Source: Flavobacterium azizsancarii (GTDB lineage Bacteria; Bacteroidota; Bacteroidia; Flavobacteriales; Flavobacteriaceae). Taken from it: a DNA stretch of 64,000 bases. The translations under genes and the position numbers were made by a program. The notes beneath the pieces are model-generated. The model did no database searches. It was not told where the DNA came from and saw only the letters and a program-made list of their open reading frames with translations. Below, in pieces: positions 25,409-34,633 of this stretch (its first letter is position 1; each line of letters opens with the position of its first letter). The stretch spans positions 1 through 64,000 of the forward strand of contig NZ_JAMZNK010000032.1 of assembly GCF_027980145.1 (NCBI RefSeq). Direction: 5' to 3'.

Positions 25409-27340
25409 TTACTTTATAAACTGAATAATAAACCCACCTTTAGGAGCTAGATTATGCTTCCAGTTTGAAGTTACAGGATAAGTCTGCACATTAAATTCCA
25501 TTAATGGGTCTTTGCCTTCGGAGATAATCCTGAATTTCGAAAAGCCTTTGCTGTATTTTTTAAGATCTATTGCAACTGGCAATGCTGTATTAGTACCATT
25601 TATCCCTACGATGTAAGAAAGATTGTCTTTTTGACGCGCTAAAACTATTGCTTTACCCGGATCTGCAATCACATATTCTGTCTTATCCCAGGTAGCCGGC
25701 ATTTCTTTTAATAAATTTTTAAGTGCATCAGGAAGTGAATTAAAAACCTCTTCTGAATCGGCAAAGTGGATAATACCTGATGTGTAAATCATAGCCATAG
25801 CCAACTCATGCGTTGCCGTGTTTAAACGCGTGTATTTTCTAAAAGTTAGCGCAAATGGTGTATAATCAGCAGGTCCTGCCACATTTCTTGTAAAGGGCAG
25901 TACTGTATTTTGTTCTGCTGCTTTCTCAGGAAATCTTGGTTCGTAAAAATAACTTTCTGTTCCTAAAATAGCTTCTGCCGTTACAAAATTTGGCCATGTT
26001 CTGTGCCATCCTCTTGGTACTGTTGTACCGTGCAGATTTACCAGTAAATGTTCTTTTGCTGCATCTTCAAAAACTCCCTGAAGTGCTGCTATAACTTCTT
26101 GTCTGTCTGAGCACCAAAAATCGATTTTAACCCCTTTTACTCCCATGTCAGCCAACTCCTTAAATCTCTTCTTTCTTTTTTCTGCATCATAATATTCTGC
26201 CGAATAACCCCACACCAATGGCTGAACTCCTTTTGATAAAGCATAATCAATAATTTTGCCTTCTTTATTGGCTTTTTCCCATCCTGCATCAAAAAGCGTA
26301 TATCTAAAACCAAATGAAGCTGAAACATCTGTAAATTTATTATACATTTCAGGCGTAAAATCCTCAGGATGTGACCACCATGACCAGGCTGCTTTTCCCG
26401 GAACAATCCATGAAGCATCCGCGATTTTTGATGCCGGAGCCAAATCTGTAATCATGGTCGACAATAATATATCTCCCGCTTTATCTCCTATCATAATCAC
26501 TCTCCACGGCATTGTCCATGGTAAATTTGACTCAGGATATGCGTTTTCTTTATCCGGTAAAGGCAACGTAAATTTCTCGTCTTTTTTTGCAAATGCTATG
26601 CTGTAAATTCCTCCCTTAGAGTCAGGTTGTAAATGACAACCCGGAAATGTTCCGTCTGCTCCTGATTCTGCAATTAAAACCCAGTTTTTAGTATCATTTA
26701 CATTAAAAAGAGCCGGCATACACCAACCAACTGATTCATTTCGTGCCCCACTTATTGGATCGCCAGACTTTACATCAACATAAAAATCCTCATAACCGGG
26801 AGTATAATCTCCGGCTTTGTTGTAAGGCTGTAACCATCCTTTTGCATTTTGCTCAATATGAAATCCTGTCAATTCATTTTTAAGAACTCTGGATTGATTT
26901 TCTTTTTCAGTAAACTTATATCGAAAAGCAACCCCTTCTTCTCCCGCAATTAAATCTATGGTCATTAAAGCACCTTGTTTGTTTTTAAAGATTATGCTTT
27001 TACTTTTAAAAACGTGGTCAGCGACTTTATTATTAGCAACTTTAAGTTCATACTTTTCACGCTTTTCTTCAACAGGCGACACTTTTACAACTGATAAACC
27101 AGATGTAAAATCATTATTTTCGAAAGTTAGACCAAGCGGAGAATCTAAAATTATCTTTTTATCGCGACGCGTAACTTCATAAGACAACTTTCCATCTTTA
27201 GCTAACGACAATTCAATTTTGTTTAGATTGTCCTTAGACTTTAGAAAAAGTCCTTCATTTTGTGCTTTACTGCTGACCTGTACAAAAAACATTGCAGGTA
27301 TCAGTAAAATTAAAGATCGATTAATAAACATTTTTTTCAT
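25409..27340 (-). CDS. GH97 glycosidase, probable retaining alpha-galactosidase
   Basis: A 643-residue exported enzyme. A signal peptide (to about residue 27) leads an N-terminal beta-sandwich (about 30-290), a TIM barrel (about 300-560) and a C-terminal beta domain. Landmarks are AAWSWWSHPEDF near 320-331, YTLFDAGWEK near 347-356 and GVKIDFWCSDRQE near 402-414. SusB-type alpha-glucosidases of GH97 invert with glutamates, whereas the retaining alpha-galactosidase branch uses an aspartate nucleophile at the KIDF strand, as seen here. The galM gene lies upstream on the same strand, fitting release and epimerisation of galactose. The two are probably co-transcribed across a 153-base gap with repeat sequence. 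Confidence 0.85.
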   Translation of the reverse strand: MKKMFINRSLILLIPAMFFVQVSSKAQNEGLFLKSKDNLNKIELSLAKDGKLSYEVTRRDKKIILDSPLGLTFENNDFTSGLSVVKVSPVEEKREKYELKVANNKVADHVFKSKSIIFKNKQGALMTIDLIAGEEGVAFRYKFTEKENQSRVLKNELTGFHIEQNAKGWLQPYNKAGDYTPGYEDFYVDVKSGDPISGARNESVGWCMPALFNVNDTKNWVLIAESGADGTFPGCHLQPDSKGGIYSIAFAKKDEKFTLPLPDKENAYPESNLPWTMPWRVIMIGDKAGDILLSTMITDLAPASKIADASWIVPGKAAWSWWSHPEDFTPEMYNKFTDVSASFGFRYTLFDAGWEKANKEGKIIDYALSKGVQPLVWGYSAEYYDAEKRKKRFKELADMGVKGVKIDFWCSDRQEVIAALQGVFEDAAKEHLLVNLHGTTVPRGWHRTWPNFVTAEAILGTESYFYEPRFPEKAAEQNTVLPFTRNVAGPADYTPFALTFRKYTRLNTATHELAMAMIYTSGIIHFADSEEVFNSLPDALKNLLKEMPATWDKTEYVIADPGKAIVLARQKDNLSYIVGINGTNTALPVAIDLKKYSKGFSKFRIISEGKDPLMEFNVQTYPVTSNWKHNLAPKGGFIIQFIK

Positions 27341-27493
27341 TTATATGGTTTTTAGAGATTAGTTTCAATTTTATTAGTTCGCAAAGTTTTTTAGCCAAAA
27401 ATTGCACGAATGAGCACGAATTAATTTGTGAAAATTTGTGAAATTAGTGGCTAAAAAAATCTTTTTTATCTGTGTAATCTGTGGCATGTTTTT

Positions 27494-28516
27494 TTAATTT
27501 TTAACATCAAAAGCATACGTAATCGTTTCATTATAAACCTGCCCCGCTTCGAATATAGTATTAGGAAATTGCCTGTGATTGGGGCTATCCGGATAATATT
27601 GGCATTCTAAACAAAGTCCGTCAAAAGGTTCGTAAAACTTGCTATGTTCTCCGATAGTTGTACTGTTTAAAAAGTCTCCTGTGTATAATTGCACGCCGGG
27701 ATATGATGTAAACACACGCATAATTCTTCCTGATTTTTCTTCGAATAATTCACATGTAAAATCAGAATGTATATTATCATTATTAAAGATGTAATAGATG
27801 TTAAGTCCACTATTATGCATAACATCTGCTAACTTGTAGTTTATAAACAAATAAGAATCCGCATTTATAATTTTTCCTGTCGGAATATAATCCTGAGAAC
27901 TTTCTACTATACTTTTTGCCTTAATCGTAAGATTGTGCTGGTATATTTTTTCCTTACAAGCCGATAAATTAAAATAAGAATGATTGGTAAAATTTAACGG
28001 AGTTGGTTCATCGGCTAAAGCCAAATATTTAATTTTCAGTTCATTTTTATCCGTCCAGTTATACACGACTTTGGTCATTAGGTTTCCGGGAAAACCACCT
28101 TCTCCACTTTTACTTTCAAGTATAAAAATGACAGTATCTTCTTTTATTATAAAATCAAATACTTTGTTGTTAAATCCTGCCGACCCACTATGATTGTTGT
28201 TTTTTCCATCGTTTTTATCGAGATAATATGTTTCATTTTCAATAGAAAATTCGGCATTATTGATTCTGTTGGCAAAACGTCCAATTGTTGCACCTATATA
28301 AGAGGTATCTTTTAGATAATCTTCTAAAGTTGGAAATCCTAAAACTACATTCTCTTTAATTCCGTTTTTATCCGGCACTATTATGGACTTTACTATGGCA
28401 CCATAATTAAGAAGCTCAACGTAGTTTCCGTGACTATTTGTAAGTTGAAATTTAAAGATTTCTTTTCCATTACAAACCCCAAAAGGTTCGTATGTAATCT
28501 TATTAATAGGATTCAT
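27494..28516 (-). CDS. galM: Aldose 1-epimerase
   Basis: A 340-residue cytoplasmic mutarotase that interconverts alpha and beta anomers of galactose or glucose. Substrate and catalytic residues can be seen: IGRFANRINNAEF near residues 78-90, NHSGSAGF near 107-114, the catalytic histidine in NFTNHSYFNL near 178, and the catalytic glutamate in GLCLECQYYPDSPNH near 301. There is no signal peptide. It is likely first in an operon with GH97, transcribed from a promoter near 28794-28767 through a long leader that contains an inverted-repeat element. Confidence 0.88.
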   Translation of the reverse strand: MNPINKITYEPFGVCNGKEIFKFQLTNSHGNYVELLNYGAIVKSIIVPDKNGIKENVVLGFPTLEDYLKDTSYIGATIGRFANRINNAEFSIENETYYLDKNDGKNNNHSGSAGFNNKVFDFIIKEDTVIFILESKSGEGGFPGNLMTKVVYNWTDKNELKIKYLALADEPTPLNFTNHSYFNLSACKEKIYQHNLTIKAKSIVESSQDYIPTGKIINADSYLFINYKLADVMHNSGLNIYYIFNNDNIHSDFTCELFEEKSGRIMRVFTSYPGVQLYTGDFLNSTTIGEHSKFYEPFDGLCLECQYYPDSPNHRQFPNTIFEAGQVYNETITYAFDVKN

Positions 28517-28553
28517 ATTGTTTAAAAAAAATGATTAAAAAAACACTATTTTT

Positions 28554-28760
28554 ATAGTAACCCATTGAGCGTAATTTGTAAATATTCACTTAAACACATA
28601 GAAACATAGAATTTATGTGTAACAAAGAATACAAAAGGAAACACGTTTCTATCACACAGCCAACTTTGTGTCTTTTAAATAAGTGAAACGTCTTATTCTA
28701 TTTAAGAAAAAATCTATGTTTCTATGTGTTAAAAATAATTACACCCAACGGGTTATAATA
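28554..28760. repeat. 207-bp inverted-repeat (MITE-like) element
   Basis: The outer arms, ATAGTAACCCATTGAGCGTAATT (28554-28576; two halves, TAACCC and GCGTAATT) and its imperfect complement at 28737-28760, enclose inner arms. The inner arms are AAACACATAGAAACATAG (28591-28608) and the complementary CTATGTTTCTATGTGTT (28714-28730). No gene lies inside. It can fold into one long stem. It lies in the expected 5' leader of galM. Confidence 0.6.
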
Positions 28761-28766
28761 GTATTT

Positions 28767-28794
28767 CAAAAGTACCTTTGATTATTATCATCAA
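28767..28794. promoter_or_regulatory. Overlapping divergent promoters of galM and the AraC gene
   Basis: On the minus strand, TTG (28794-28792), 17 bases, TACTTTTG (28774-28767) points to galM. On the plus strand TACCTTTG (28773-28780) points to the AraC gene. The two -7 boxes share two bases in a near-palindrome, TCAAAAGTACCTTTGA. A 13-bp direct repeat TATCATCAAAATG occurs at 28786-28798 and 28847-28859, the second copy ending in the AraC start codon. Confidence 0.5.
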
Positions 28795-28856
28795 AATGGA
28801 CATTTTTTTTAAAAGCATGGATTAAATTACGATATTTGAAAAATAGTATCATCAAA

Positions 28857-29765
28857 ATGAAGAATGCATCACAAAAGGAAAAAATAAAAGTTAAAGAAGG
28901 TTTTTTAGGCCAACGCATGATTGTGATTCCTAAAAACATACTTTCAAGCATTAAGAAGAATGCTCTTATATCCAGTTTATATTTTACTGATATTGGTGTT
29001 TTCCCAAATGCAAGTCATCACTCGATGAAACGAAAACACGGAAGTAAACAATACATCCTGATTTATTGTTATAAAGGCGAAGGCATTATTAGTAAAGAAA
29101 ATAAAACGATAACACTCAAAGCCAATACCTTCTATATTATACCGCCGGAAGTGGCACATGATTATTATGCTTTAAAACAAAATCCGTGGAGTATTTACTG
29201 GATCCACTTTACCGGACCACAAGCCCCACATTTTTATGAAAAATTCATCACTGAATATCCAGAAACGGCTCCACAATTATCACTCGAAGAAAGACGTATC
29301 GAACTTTTTGAAAACATACTAGATATTATGGAAGACGGTTATAGTGCCAGTAATCTTGAATATGCCAATCTCTCTTTGTGGCAATTACTGAATGCTTTTT
29401 TATATGAACGATTTTTTATCAAAAAAAACAGGATATTTTCAGAGGATAATACTATAGAGTCTGCTATTGACTATATGAAAAAGCATCTTGATTTGTCTTT
29501 AAAAATCAATGATGTAGCAACTTATTTTAATTACTCTTCATCACACTTTTTTACATTATTTAAGAAGCAAACAGGCTACTCTCCTATTCATTATTTCAAC
29601 TATTTAAAAATGCAAAAAGCCTGTCAGTATCTAAGCTTTACCACTATGAGTATAAAGGAAATAAGCTTTGCACTGGGCTTTAATGATCCACTGTATTTTT
29701 CTCGTCTTTTCAAAAAAGTAATGAGTGCTTCGCCCATACAATATCGCACCGAATACAAGCAGTAA
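28857..29765 (+). CDS. AraC-family sugar-responsive regulator
   Basis: A 302-residue regulator. An N-terminal cupin-like sensing domain (about 25-165) has YKGEGIISKENKTITL near 75-90 and FYIIPPEVAHDYYA near 94-107. A C-terminal pair of helix-turn-helix motifs follows (about 200-300), with VATYFNYSSSHFFTLFKKQT near 220-239 and ISFALGFNDPLYFSRLFKK near 268-286. The ATG at 28857 is preferred to an upstream TTG at 28836. It lies between the divergent galM-GH97 operon and the sugar symporter gene, so it probably controls both in response to the sugar. Confidence 0.88.
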   Translation: MKNASQKEKIKVKEGFLGQRMIVIPKNILSSIKKNALISSLYFTDIGVFPNASHHSMKRKHGSKQYILIYCYKGEGIISKENKTITLKANTFYIIPPEVAHDYYALKQNPWSIYWIHFTGPQAPHFYEKFITEYPETAPQLSLEERRIELFENILDIMEDGYSASNLEYANLSLWQLLNAFLYERFFIKKNRIFSEDNTIESAIDYMKKHLDLSLKINDVATYFNYSSSHFFTLFKKQTGYSPIHYFNYLKMQKACQYLSFTTMSIKEISFALGFNDPLYFSRLFKKVMSASPIQYRTEYKQ

Positions 29766-29893
29766 CGCAATTGTTTTCGTATTTTAGTATATATGCCTAA
29801 AAAATCAGATTATAATCCATCTATTCAAAAAAAATATCCATAAATCAAAGGTTCCTATTCCGCTAATTTTACAAAAGCTATTAAAACCTTTTT

Positions 29894-31303
29894 ATGAAAA
29901 ACTATAATTATACCTTTTTACTATCAATTAGCCTTGTTGCAGCATTGGGTGGTCTACTCTTTGGATACGACTGGGTTGTAATAGGTGGTGCAAAACCATT
30001 TTACGAAATTTATTTTGGCATTTCAGATTCTCCCGCTTTACAAGGCTGGGCAATGAGCAGCGCGCTTGTTGGCTGTGTTGCGGGTGCCGCCGTTGCAGGA
30101 AAACTGGCCGATACTTATGGCAGACGCCCTATGTTAATCGTTGCCGCAGTATTATTCTCTATATCTGCACTTGGTACAGGAGCGTCAGAAACTTTTACGA
30201 TATTCATCATCTGGCGCATTATTGGAGGAATCGGAATTGGGATCGCATCGACTATTTCCCCTTTATATATTGCCGAAATCGCGCCGCAGGAAACACGAGG
30301 GCTTTTTGTATCAATCAACCAACTTACTGTGGTTATTGGTATTCTTGCCGCACAAATTACCAATATGGTGATTACAGAGGTTATTCCGGCAGGTTATTCT
30401 CATGCCGAAATTTTGGCTTCATGGAATGGGCAAATGGGCTGGAGATGGATGTTTTGGGCAGGATTTTTTCCGGCAGTTCTCTTCTTTATCCTAATGTTTT
30501 TAATTCCTGAAAGTCCTAGATATCTGGCTAAAAAAGGAAATCATTCTACTGCTGAAGAAACACTTACTAAAATCGGTGGATTGGTCTATGCCAAAGATGC
30601 CATTGTAAAAATAAAAGAAACCTTCTCACACGAAACCGAGAAAACCGATTTCAGAATGTTGCTGGACAAAAAAGCTTTACCCATTCTAACAATCGGGATT
30701 GTGTTGGCAGCCTTCCAGCAATGGTGCGGTATTAATATCATTTTCAATTATGCGCAGGAAATCTTCGTTTCGGCGGGTTATAGTATCAATGATTTGTTCA
30801 TGAATATTGTCATTACCGGAAGTATCAATCTTATTTTTACTTTGGTTGCGATGGGAACTGTAGACAAAATTGGCCGTAAAAAACTAATGCTTTTTGGTTC
30901 CGGTGCACTTGCCGTAATTTATGCTTTATTAGGATATTTTTATTATACCAATGTTACCGGATTGCCTTTATTATTATTGGTATTATTAGCCATTGCAATC
31001 TATGCAATGTCCCTTGCTCCAATAACATGGGTGATTTTATCTGAAATTTTTCCTAACAGAATCAGAGGTGTTGCGATGTCTGTAGCCACATTTGCGCTCT
31101 GGATCGCCTCTGCATTATTGGTGCAAACATTCCCTATTTTTAACGAATACTTAGGTACATCAGGCACTTTCTGGTTGTACGGTATTATCTGCGCCTTAGG
31201 ATTTGTGTTTGTATTCAAAAAACTTCCTGAAACCAAAAACAAAAGTCTTGAAGAGATTGAGGAACTAATGGTTGCTGATAAAAAATCAAAGAATATTCAA
31301 TAA
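29894..31303 (+). CDS. Sugar/H+ symporter, MFS sugar porter family
   Basis: A 469-residue, 12-helix inner-membrane transporter of the XylE/GalP/AraE type. Family signatures are GGLLFGYDWVVIGG near residues 18-31, LADTYGRRPM near 71-80, WRIIGGIGIGIAST near 104-117, PESPRYL near 207-213, QQWCGINIIFNYA near 274-286, DKIGRKKL near 321-328, and the terminal PETKNKSLEEIEEL. Neighbouring GH97 and galM make a hexose, probably galactose, the likely cargo. It is followed after 18 bases by the DUF5107-TPR gene in the same operon. Confidence 0.9.
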   Translation: MKNYNYTFLLSISLVAALGGLLFGYDWVVIGGAKPFYEIYFGISDSPALQGWAMSSALVGCVAGAAVAGKLADTYGRRPMLIVAAVLFSISALGTGASETFTIFIIWRIIGGIGIGIASTISPLYIAEIAPQETRGLFVSINQLTVVIGILAAQITNMVITEVIPAGYSHAEILASWNGQMGWRWMFWAGFFPAVLFFILMFLIPESPRYLAKKGNHSTAEETLTKIGGLVYAKDAIVKIKETFSHETEKTDFRMLLDKKALPILTIGIVLAAFQQWCGINIIFNYAQEIFVSAGYSINDLFMNIVITGSINLIFTLVAMGTVDKIGRKKLMLFGSGALAVIYALLGYFYYTNVTGLPLLLLVLLAIAIYAMSLAPITWVILSEIFPNRIRGVAMSVATFALWIASALLVQTFPIFNEYLGTSGTFWLYGIICALGFVFVFKKLPETKNKSLEEIEELMVADKKSKNIQ

Positions 31304-31321
31304 TTTAAATTTCATTACATC

Positions 31322-34300
31322 ATGCAAAAAGTAAATGTTTGGAAGGAAAAAATAATCCTGCCAACCTATGAGGTGGGTAAACCTGAAAAAAATCCTGTAT
31401 TTATTGAGAAAAGAGTGTATCAGGGAAGTAACGGATCTGTATATCCTTATCCGGTTATTGAAAAAATCGCAGACGAAAAAGTCGACAAAGAATATCAGGC
31501 CGTTTATCTTGAAAATGAGTTTGTTAAAATAATGATCTTACCTGAACTTGGCGGACGCGTTCATATGGCATATGATAAAACTAAAGAACGCCATTTTGTG
31601 TATTACAATCAGGTTGTAAAACCGGCTTTGGTAGGTCTTACAGGTCCGTGGATTTCTGGCGGAATCGAATTTAACTGGCCACAACACCACAGACCAACCA
31701 CTTTTGATCCCGTTGATTTTAACATAGAAGAACACGAAGACGGAAGCGCAACGGTTTGGTGCAGCGAAGTCGAGCGCATGTTCAGAACCAAAGGTATGGC
31801 AGGTTTCCGTTTATATCCTGATAAAGCGTATCTGGAAATTAAAGCACAATTGTATAACAGAACTTCGTTTCCTCAAACATTTTTATGGTGGGCAAATCCT
31901 GCTGTGAAGGTAAATGACGATTATCAATCGGTTTTTCCGCCGGATGTAAATGCTGTTTTTGATCATGGAAAACGTGATGTATCGTCTTTCCCTATTGCAA
32001 AAGGAACGTATTATAAAGTAGATTATTCTCCGGGAACTGATATTTCGCGTTATAAAAACATCCCTGTTCCAACATCGTATATGGCAATTGCGTCTAAATA
32101 TAATTTTGTGGGCGGATACGAAAATGATTCAAAAGGCGGATTATTGCACGTAGCCAATCATCATGTTTCGCCCGGAAAAAAACAATGGACTTGGGGTCAC
32201 GGAGATTTTGGTCGTGCGTGGGATCGTAACCTTACCGACGAAGATGGTCCTTATATCGAATTAATGTGTGGCGTTTACACCGATAATCAGCCTGATTTCT
32301 CGTGGATTATGCCGGGGGAACAAAAGGATTTTACGCAGTATTTTATGCCGTATCGTGATCTAGGTATCGTGAAAAATGCGACTAAAAATGCAATGGTAAA
32401 TCTCGAAAGCATCGATAATAAATTAGTGATTAAAGCTTATACAACGGGTGTTTATCCAAATACAACGGTTACTTTAAAGAATAACGATACTATTTTATTT
32501 CAAAAACAATATGATGCTTCTCCGTACAATTCATTCGAAGAAACTATTAATTTTGATACTACATCTTTAGAAGGATTATCGATTTCTGTAACCGATGGTG
32601 ATAATAAAGTTTTGGTAGACTGGACGTACGAAGGACCAAATGAAGACGAAATCCCGGAAGCTGCAAAACCTGCCCTTGCTCCTGAAGATATCGAAAACAA
32701 CGAACAATTGTTCCTGACCGCACAGCATCTTGAACAATACAGACACGCCACTTATAGTCCGATTCCCTATTACGAAGAAGCTATTAGACGTGATGCCGGA
32801 GATATTCGTTCGAATAATGCGATGGGGTTATGGTTGATGCGAAGAGCGAAGTTTGAAGAAGCCGAGCCTTATTTTAGAGCTGCTATAAAAACGCTCACCC
32901 AAAGAAACCCAAATCCGTATGAAGGCGAAGCTTATTTTAATTTAGGATTATGTCTTAAATATCAGAATAAAAATAAAGAAGCATACGACGCTTTCTACAA
33001 ATCAACGTGGAATGCGGCCTGGCAAAATCAGGGTTATTTCTATGTTGCACAACTGGATGCATTAAATGGCGATTATGAATTGGCATTAACGCATATCAAA
33101 AAGGCAATTTCTAAAAATACCGAAGATCACAAAGCGTTACATTTGCAGGTTGCATTCCTTAGAAAATTAGGACAACAGGAAAAAGCTTTAAAACTGGCGA
33201 ATACTTATCTTGAAAATGATTGTTTCAACTTCGGATTGCTTTATGAGAAATATCTTTTAAGCAATGACAAAAAAGAGTTGGATTATTTCAATTCATTGAT
33301 CAGAAATAACATTCATACGTATATAGAATATGCCTTAGATTATGCTTTGGCTGGTTTATATAATCAAGCTATTGGTTTATTGAGTGAAGGTCTTAAGGAC
33401 GAAGAAACCTACCCTATGGCGTGGTATTACGCAGGTTCTTTTTATGAAAAATTAAATGATTTAGGTCAAGCCGAAAAATGCTTCAAAATGGCGTCTCAGG
33501 CAAAACCAGATTACTGTTTCCCAAATCAGATTGAAGCTGCTTTATTACTTCAAAATGTAATTCAGAAACAAACCAATGACGCAAAAGCATTGTATTATTT
33601 AGGAAACTTTTGGTATGCTTCAAAATTTTATGATGATGCTATATCCTGTTGGGAACAATCTGTCGCTATCGATGATACTTTCCCAACTGTACATCGTAAT
33701 TTGGCTTTGGCGTATTACAATAAATTAAACAATCCGGAAAAAGCACTCTCCAGTTTAGAAAAAGCATTTTCATTGGATTTACAAGATTCGAGAATTCTAA
33801 TGGAATTGGATCAATTGTACAAACGTTTGAATAGAGATTTGGTTTTCAGACTGGCTTTCTTAGAAAAACATTTAGAATTGGTGATTCAGCGTGATGATGT
33901 TTACTTAGAAAGAGTGTCTTTGTACAACCTTTTAGGTAAACACGATAAAGCGCTAACCTTATTACAAAACCGAATTTTTCACCCGTGGGAAGGCGGTGAA
34001 GGAAAAGTAAGCGGGCAATATCTTACGAGTTTAACAGAAATTGCCAAACAACAAATCTCAGAAGGAAATTACGATAACGCAATCGAAAATCTGGAACAAG
34101 CTCAATTTTATCCTGATAATTTAGGCGAAGGAAAATTACCCGGAGCGCAGGAAAATGACATTCATTATTGGCTGGGTGTTGCTTTCGAAAAGAAAAACAA
34201 CTTAGAACAAGCGAATAGTTGGTGGCATAAAGCAACTCAGGGATTAGACAAACCAACGGCTGCTATTTTCTATAACGATCAGCAACCGGATAAAATTTTC

Positions 34301-34633
34301 TATCAGGGATTGGCTTTCTTAAAATTAAACCAACAATCTGAAGCTGATAAACGTTTTGAGAAGTTAGTCGCTTACGCAAAAAAACATCTGAACGATCATG
34401 TTACCATCGATTATTTTGCTGTATCGCTTCCGGATCTTATGATTTGGGAAGATGATCTAGACAAACGTAATAAAATTCACTGTTTGTATATGCAGGGATT
34501 AGGACTTCTGGGTCTGGATAAAAAAGCAGAAGCTGAGGAAATTTTTGAAAGTGTTTTATCTGAAGAAAAAAGTCATTCAGGCGTTACGATTCATTTGTCT
34601 TTATTGAAGAATGAGGAATCAGTTTCTGTTTAA
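31322..34633 (+). CDS. DUF5107-TPR protein, cytoplasmic
   Basis: A 1103-residue protein without signal peptide. Residues 1-460 form a DUF5107 region with mutarotase-like features: MILPELGGRVHMAYDKTK near 68-85, TGPWISGGIEFNWPQHHRPT near 102-121, and conserved aromatic and His residues such as QWTWGHGDFGRAWDRN near 287-302. From about 480 to 1090 there are many tetratricopeptide repeats, for example YEGEAYFNLGLCLKYQNKNK near 536-555. I recall DUF5107 in the galactose-mutarotase superfamily, with no established activity. The start lies 18 bases after a sugar symporter gene, so it likely acts on the imported sugar or a phosphorylated or oligomeric form of it. A strong terminator follows at 34696-34727. 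Confidence 0.8.
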   Translation: MQKVNVWKEKIILPTYEVGKPEKNPVFIEKRVYQGSNGSVYPYPVIEKIADEKVDKEYQAVYLENEFVKIMILPELGGRVHMAYDKTKERHFVYYNQVVKPALVGLTGPWISGGIEFNWPQHHRPTTFDPVDFNIEEHEDGSATVWCSEVERMFRTKGMAGFRLYPDKAYLEIKAQLYNRTSFPQTFLWWANPAVKVNDDYQSVFPPDVNAVFDHGKRDVSSFPIAKGTYYKVDYSPGTDISRYKNIPVPTSYMAIASKYNFVGGYENDSKGGLLHVANHHVSPGKKQWTWGHGDFGRAWDRNLTDEDGPYIELMCGVYTDNQPDFSWIMPGEQKDFTQYFMPYRDLGIVKNATKNAMVNLESIDNKLVIKAYTTGVYPNTTVTLKNNDTILFQKQYDASPYNSFEETINFDTTSLEGLSISVTDGDNKVLVDWTYEGPNEDEIPEAAKPALAPEDIENNEQLFLTAQHLEQYRHATYSPIPYYEEAIRRDAGDIRSNNAMGLWLMRRAKFEEAEPYFRAAIKTLTQRNPNPYEGEAYFNLGLCLKYQNKNKEAYDAFYKSTWNAAWQNQGYFYVAQLDALNGDYELALTHIKKAISKNTEDHKALHLQVAFLRKLGQQEKALKLANTYLENDCFNFGLLYEKYLLSNDKKELDYFNSLIRNNIHTYIEYALDYALAGLYNQAIGLLSEGLKDEETYPMAWYYAGSFYEKLNDLGQAEKCFKMASQAKPDYCFPNQIEAALLLQNVIQKQTNDAKALYYLGNFWYASKFYDDAISCWEQSVAIDDTFPTVHRNLALAYYNKLNNPEKALSSLEKAFSLDLQDSRILMELDQLYKRLNRDLVFRLAFLEKHLELVIQRDDVYLERVSLYNLLGKHDKALTLLQNRIFHPWEGGEGKVSGQYLTSLTEIAKQQISEGNYDNAIENLEQAQFYPDNLGEGKLPGAQENDIHYWLGVAFEKKNNLEQANSWWHKATQGLDKPTAAIFYNDQQPDKIFYQGLAFLKLNQQSEADKRFEKLVAYAKKHLNDHVTIDYFAVSLPDLMIWEDDLDKRNKIHCLYMQGLGLLGLDKKAEAEEIFESVLSEEKSHSGVTIHLSLLKNEESVSV

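Noticed and set aside
28836..28856. TTG start adding seven residues to the AraC regulator
   Set aside because: The ATG at 28857 lies at the end of an AT-rich leader and is the more usual start type; no similarity supports the extension.
30115..30371. Small open frames on both strands inside the sugar porter gene
   Set aside because: They are shadows of a well-conserved transporter gene, without family features of their own.
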